Of a DNA stretch of 64,000 bases, positions 59,342-64,000 are shown piece after piece (positions within the stretch are counted from its first letter, which is position 1; the number at the start of each line of letters is the position of its first letter). Source of the stretch: Asterella californica (taxonomy: Eukaryota; Streptophyta; Marchantiopsida; Marchantiales; Aytoniaceae); assembly GCA_036924285.1 (NCBI GenBank), contig JAYKYS010000004.1, positions 17,764,001 through 17,828,000 on the forward strand, written 5' to 3'. Under the pieces are notes generated by a model, which saw only the letters and a list, made by a program, of their open reading frames with translations, ran no database searches and was not told the DNA's origin. The position numbers were made by a program, and so were the translations under genes.

Positions 59342-60922
59342 ATGACTATGGACGAGATGAATGGATCAGAGGGGATACCAGGGGTGCAGTTGGATGCAGC
59401 AACTGCACGTTTGTTTCAAGCCTTCACTTTGTTTTTGCGACAAGTGCAAGGGAACCAACAAAATGAGGCTTTGGAGACGAAAGTGCTTCAAAGAGTGATC
59501 GACAAGCTCGGTCTATTTGATGAGAGAGACATCTCAGACTACTTGAGATGTTACAAGACGGAGATGGATTTGGATCAGGTATCGGAGAAAGAGATGATCG
59601 AGACATTCGAACTCTCTACGGTGCATGAGATAAGGGAGCATGTGAAAGATCTCGTGAAGCGTTTTAGGAGGAATTGGATACATTTTCACATGCGCTGATG
59701 GAGGAATATTTCTTGAGAAACTCAGATCGAGTAACCAAGAAATCGTTTTTGGAATGGTTCAATCGATCCAACAAGGGTTTACAGCCAACAGAGCTGTTAG
59801 AGAAGTTCGAGAGACAATTCTCTCAACTACCTCGGGTGGACAATCTAACTTTGGAGAGCTACAAGACGGAGCTGTTTCTTCAAGCTGCGGATGAACCATG
59901 GCAGGAACAGTTGGAGCTACTTTTGGAGGATGGGGAGGAAGAAGATGGGTTAACAAGAAATTGAGAGGTTGTGCATGAAGCGGTTGAACTTCTTGTCTGG
60001 AGACATACAAGGGAAAGGGTTACCAAATCGACACCTATATCGTTGACTACCACACCAGTTCGGGTAGTATCTGAGGTTCAACTTCCAGTTGTGGTTGTAG
60101 AGGAGAAAGATCCAACCATCGAGGACTTACAGCAAAAGATGCAAGATCTGCAAGCTAAGGTTACTAGGTTGGAGAATAAGAGATCGTCGACCAAGATGGA
60201 GCTTGTACCCAAACTAGCTTGGGTACATCACTGCGTGTGGTGTGATGGTACTGACCATCAGAGAGATGATTGCATCGACTTTGCAGAGTCTTTGCAGCGA
60301 GAGGCTATTTCTTGGGAGGATGGAAATGTTGGGTGTAGAAGTACAGGTACTCTCCTTCAAGCCAACGTTGGTAAAGGAGAGATGAAGAGATTGGTGGATG
60401 ATTACTTTACGGCACATGCAGTTGTAGTTATTGAAGCTACAAGTTATGGTGCTAGGGTGGAGGAGATTAAACATGATCTCCATAGAGATGGTTTGGGTGA
60501 GCACGAGGATCTAAACGAGCTCAAGTTGGATACTGCATCCACGATGCAGAGCGAGAAGAAGGGACAAGAAGAAACTTCTTCAGGGAAGCAAGCTGAGGAG
60601 GATAAGGTTCAACATGAAACTATTTTCTTATACATGCAATGGAGGACGATCCTGCACAACCGGAGGAGATGGTTGAGGTGCAGACAGTGGACATGGGTGA
60701 CCTGATTGTAGACATACAACAACCAGATATTGATACAGTGAAGGATGTGATGGGAGGTTGGGAGGAGCATATTCGAGATGCACAGGTTGGGTTCTTATCA
60801 CGGGAGGTCTTGGATGCGACTACAAGAGAAGTCCATGATGTCATCATTGACATCATCAAGAACAGACATGATGAGGACGAAGGAGAATGGACGGATGCTA
60901 TCGAGACTACGGGCATAGGATG
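59342..60922 (+). pseudogene. Retrotransposon gag with CCHC zinc knuckle, frameshifted
   Basis: The frame opens at 59342 (MTMDEMNGSEGIPG) and contains TARLFQAFTLFLRQVQ and FDERDISDYLRCYK. A frameshift near 59680 moves into the frame reading MEEYFLRNSDRVTKKSF and LEKFERQFSQLPRVDNLT, typical of the plant Ty3/gypsy gag capsid region. A TGA at about 59962 breaks it. The frame resumes as EAVELLVWRHTRERV and a coiled-coil stretch LQQKMQDLQAKVTRLENK. CVWCDGTDHQRDDC at about 60229-60270 fits CX2CX4HX4C, the nucleocapsid zinc knuckle. A last shift near 60640 leads to a frame ending at 60922. No protease, RT or integrase follows before the 3' LTR, so even an intact copy would have been non-autonomous. 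Confidence 0.8.
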
Positions 60923-61574
60923 ATGGGTAAGGATGGGTTACAGAGGAGAAGTCATTACTGAAGGTGATTTGTGTTGAGAGAATGATGCTTGGAAGTTTGT
61001 AAGGGTTTTCAGAAGAAGGATCAGGGAGGATGATGGTTGAGGAGGATATCATTGTACAGCGAGATAATTATGGTTGCGTTCGAGGATTCTGGTTGCAGCA
61101 GTGTGGTTCTTTTTTTCCAGAAAACAAAAAAGAAGAGTTGGATACGTACAATGACATGTATAGACTTGAGGTTGAGGGTTACATTCAGGATACATGTGAT
61201 GATTGACAGGATGAGGGATGTCTACTACGACACTAGGGTCACAAACCTCGACGGTGAGGTTCTACAGGACGGATGGAAGATATTTCTATGATATGATGAG
61301 TTATTCTTTCTATATCTTCGCATATTGAAGATGTGTAGATTTAGAAGGAGCGATTGGATGAGAGGTTCGAGATGAAGGTCAATGAGCATGGATCTAGGGA
61401 GGATCATGGCAGGGTAGCAACTTCAAGATGACGATCAAGTTGCGGATTTGAGGATGAGGTTGACTGAGATGGGAGGAAGGATACAAGATGGGAATGACGA
61501 AGTGCGTGCCGGTCCACTTCTTAGTTGGTATCTCTGGTGCATACCGGAGGATGCACAGGTTTGAAGGGGGTGGA
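60923..61574 (+). other. 3' internal region and polypurine tract of the gag-only element
   Basis: About 650 bp without a recognisable domain. TTGAAGGGGGTGGA at 61561-61574 is a polypurine tract placed directly against the 3' LTR start, as reverse transcription of LTR elements requires. Confidence 0.65.
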
Positions 61575-61833
61575 TGTCGTGTCGTGGACCTGCTCCTATC
61601 TGAAATTCAAACTTCGATGCTTGTCGCTCCTAAGACACTCATGAGAAGACAAGCTAGGCCCCTGCTTACGGGCTTTTGGCGTCATTTCGGATCTCCACTT
61701 TCATCGCATCAGCGGATCGGAGCTCCTTGTCAGCATCCATAGGCACTTTGTCTACTTCGTTTGGACGCCTAGTGGAGAAGTTACATGACTCAAAAGATGG
61801 AGAAAAAAAGCTAGGCTCGAGCTTACGAGTTTT

Positions 61834-62640
61834 TGACACTGTAAGCCGGCTTGTCTCTCACCCAGGGGTATCTCAGATGACTAGGATTACTAGTGCACCC
61901 TAATTACAAAGATTTCAGTACACGCATGCTCACTTCACTCAACTCTCTTACCCGTATGATCACATCGGTCCCTCTAATAGCGTTCCTGCAAACAAGTTCT
62001 AATCCCGCTCTCAACATTGCATCGCAAAATACTCAAGGACTCCCAAGGTCTCCAATGTTCACTTTACTTACAGCCAGGAAAATAAGAGTCTCTTCCACCC
62101 TCTCAACTCCTCCTTATATACTCTACAACTTCTTACCGTGGTAACTTTTACTAAGTTACGTTATCTCATGATAAGTGCGCAATCTCAAATAGTTAAACTT
62201 CTAAAGGCTACTAAGACTTTAAGAATAGCACACACATTACTTGTTCTCCTTTACTAAAGTAAGAGATTCTCCTACTTTAGCTTTTGTAAAGTGTTAACTT
62301 TCCACGCTATCCAATCGGAAGACGACAACAAACTAATACGTCTTTTGAGGAGCATCTTTAGATCTTTGTGCATGACTTTCCATCATGCATCCAATCAGCG
62401 ATGGTCAACAAAGTTACATACTTTTGGAAAGCATATTTAGAGCTCCGCACTTGTCACATAGTGTCATAGTGGAACCTCTAATAGTTTCCTCAACTTAGTT
62501 ATAACTATCTCAACTAGTTATGACTACTTTTGATCACTCTAGATTTAGATCTTCGAACTAGAGTAACCTATAAGATAGTCATACCTAATGAAATTTATAT
62601 AAGCACATACACAAATAATGAGATACTTGTGGTGTGACAT
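61834..62640 (-). repeat. 3' LTR of the nested gypsy element (about 807 bp)
   Basis: Begins TGACACTG and ends GTGTGACA on the plus strand, so it has TG..CA ends. Its last 205 bp (62435-62640) recur at 63418-63622 with few differences. A polypurine tract lies just inside, which fixes the orientation as minus. Confidence 0.75.
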
Positions 62641-62721
62641 TTACCCCCAGACTTAATTTTCACTCCGTCCTCGGAGTGAAGTATCACGTTGATGAAACTT
62701 CTTCAGCTTGTCGTGGTTCAC

Positions 62722-63452
62722 TCAGTCGAAGAACGTACCACTCCTTTCTTGAAGATCATAGGTGTTATTACTCCATACTTTGGAGACGATGAAAGGTCCA
62801 AAATATCGACGTAAGAACTTCTTTTGAACTTGCTTGTGCCTAATAGCATCCCATAACATCACCCACTCACCCTCTTGAAATGGTTGTAATTTCATTTTGT
62901 TCTTCGTCAAGCGCTTGTCATAGCTCTTCTTCTGTTGTAGCTGAGCCATCTCAATTCGTTGAGCTGCATCGTCTCTATTCTCCTCCAGCTCCAACAAGGT
63001 TTCTCTCCTCTCTTTCTCAATTATCGGACCGTCCTTTCTCTTCAATCCAGCTTGCAAGGTCTGAAAGGTGAATATCCCGTAGACGTCTTCACTGTTGTAC
63101 GATACTCTCATAGAACCGCATGAAAACGCTTGTCCCAATTGTGTTTGGCCCCTTCCATGTCAGCATCCTTTGCTAACATTTGACACAAGGTAAAGTTTGT
63201 CCTCTCTACCAAACCGTTTGAACTAGGTTTATATGAAGTAGTAACCCTCTGAGAAATGGAGAAGTGTGTGCACATAACAGTAGTCATACCACTCACAAAT
63301 TCTCGACCCCTATCAGAAACTAACTCCAAGGGACATCCAAACCGAGTAATGATCGGTTCATACAGAAATCTACCCACCTCAACTTCTCCAATAGTTACAA
63401 GAGGTCTAGCTTCTAGCATATTTAGAGCTCCGCACTTGTCACATAGTGCCAT
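62722..63452 (-). pseudogene. Ty3/gypsy integrase, C-terminal half, frameshifted
   Basis: The minus frame from about 63420 reads FGCPLELVSDRGREFVSGM with the second catalytic Asp of the DDE triad, then SYKPSSNGLVERTN with the Glu. The first catalytic Asp and the zinc-binding domain are missing because the frame runs into LTR sequence at about 63418. A shift near 63110-63138 moves to the frame containing AAQRIEMAQLQQKKSYDKRL and LRRYFGPFIVSKVWSNNTYDL, the GPF-type C-terminal module. No chromodomain is seen. Confidence 0.8.
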
Positions 63453-64000
63453 AGTAGAACCTCTAATAGTTTCCTCAACTTAGTTATAACTCTCAACTAG
63501 TTATGACTACTTTTGATCACTCTAGATTTAGATCTTCGAACTAGAGTAACCTATAAGATAGTCATACCTTATGAAATTTATATAAGCACATACACAAATA
63601 ATGGGATACTTGTGGTGTGACAGCACAACTTCGGATCTTCATTTTTATCGCATCGATGGATAGAGTTCATTGTCAACTTTCCATGGGCATCTTGTTTACT
63701 TCGTTTGGACATCTAGTGAAGAAGTTATGCGACTCGAAAGAAGGAAAAATCAAGCTAGATCCCAGTTTACTTGCTGACTGGGTATTTGAGACTTCAAGCG
63801 TTATATCAAAGACGCAAGGGGCCTGCTTCATTATTATTGAGAGAACTTCATACGTACAGAGACTGATACAAGGGGGCTGCTTAAGAGGCTAGCTTGCACC
63901 TGCGACCTGTTAACGGAGGGTTTGGGAGATTTGGAGGTCCAATGCAAACGCGCAAGGCGTCGTTGGGTTCAGATCTGTGCAAGCTACGTGTGGGTTAAGA

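Larger units (their letters stand above)
61834..63622 (-). mobile_element. Nested, internally deleted Ty3/gypsy element
   Basis: Read on the minus strand the order is: partial LTR (63622-63424), integrase fragment, integrase C terminus, polypurine tract (about 62641-62652, reading CTGGGGGTAAA), then the 3' LTR. Both outer ends read TGTCACACC or its complement with TG..CA termini. The protease, RT and RNase H regions are absent, so most of the element has been deleted. No clear 5-bp target duplication could be read at the junctions. Confidence 0.75.
61575..64000 (+). mobile_element. 3' LTR of the gag-only element, split by a nested insertion
   Basis: 61575-61833 matches the first part of the 5' LTR and 63623-64000 matches the continuation (57640-58000). 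The LTR runs past the window edge. Differences between the two LTR copies are scattered, so the insertion is not brand new. Confidence 0.8.

Overview
The window looks like nuclear DNA of a land plant or close relative that still makes flagellated sperm, such as a bryophyte or another seedless plant. Four intron-rich genes have clear plant or general eukaryotic homologues: an HDHD5/CECR5-type HAD hydrolase, the ribosome-biogenesis factor AATF/BFR2, a ubiquitin-like plus leucine-rich-repeat protein of the Arabidopsis At2g30105 type, and a GNAT acetyltransferase with a plastid-like leader. A fifth gene, CFAP119/CCDC189, belongs to cilia and flagella, which seed plants other than cycads and Ginkgo lack. 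Introns follow GT-AG, are mostly 80-750 nt long, and I could phase them by eye. AT-rich intergenic DNA and decayed LTR retrotransposons fill the rest. I saw no bacterial-type operon, CRISPR array, tRNA or rRNA.

Layout. 1-1900: decayed Ty3/gypsy pol on the minus strand. 3910-4389: small protein with a ParB/sulfiredoxin-like 'LDNRR' motif, followed by a 90-bp tandem duplication. 5428-8562 (-): HDHD5-like hydrolase, 8 exons. 9817-13913 (-): AATF, 13 exons. 14.3-20.0 kb: AT-rich desert, flanked on both sides by inverted copies of the same gene-proximal sequence. 20300-24120 (+): Ubl-LRR gene, 10 exons. 25.14-25.55 kb: four tandem hairpin units. 25.7-26.4 kb: TATA promoter with a 43-bp duplication. 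30675-34210 (+): CFAP119, 7 recognised exons, 5' end unresolved.

36.6-38.3 kb (-) and 41.5-42.6 kb (+): diverged LTR copies. 44.46-48.46 kb: segmental duplicate of 20.3-26.1 kb, in which the Ubl-LRR gene is a pseudogene while two hairpin units and the promoter survive. 49379-51145 (+): GNAT gene directly downstream of that copied promoter block. 53.5-55.0 kb: PIF/Harbinger transposase pseudogene. 55.0-57.4 kb: two fields of GTCGC/GCGAC-rich short repeats. 57389-64000: LTR element carrying only a broken gag (TR-GAG-like), whose 3' LTR is split by a nested minus-strand gypsy element.

The host genes are housekeeping or flagellar functions and form no pathway together. The most unusual material is structural: a duplicated hairpin array, inverted copies of one upstream sequence in front of two unrelated genes, and a promoter block copied from upstream of one transcription unit to upstream of another. 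All exon coordinates come from manual reading of splice sites and frames. No alignment or expression data were available.
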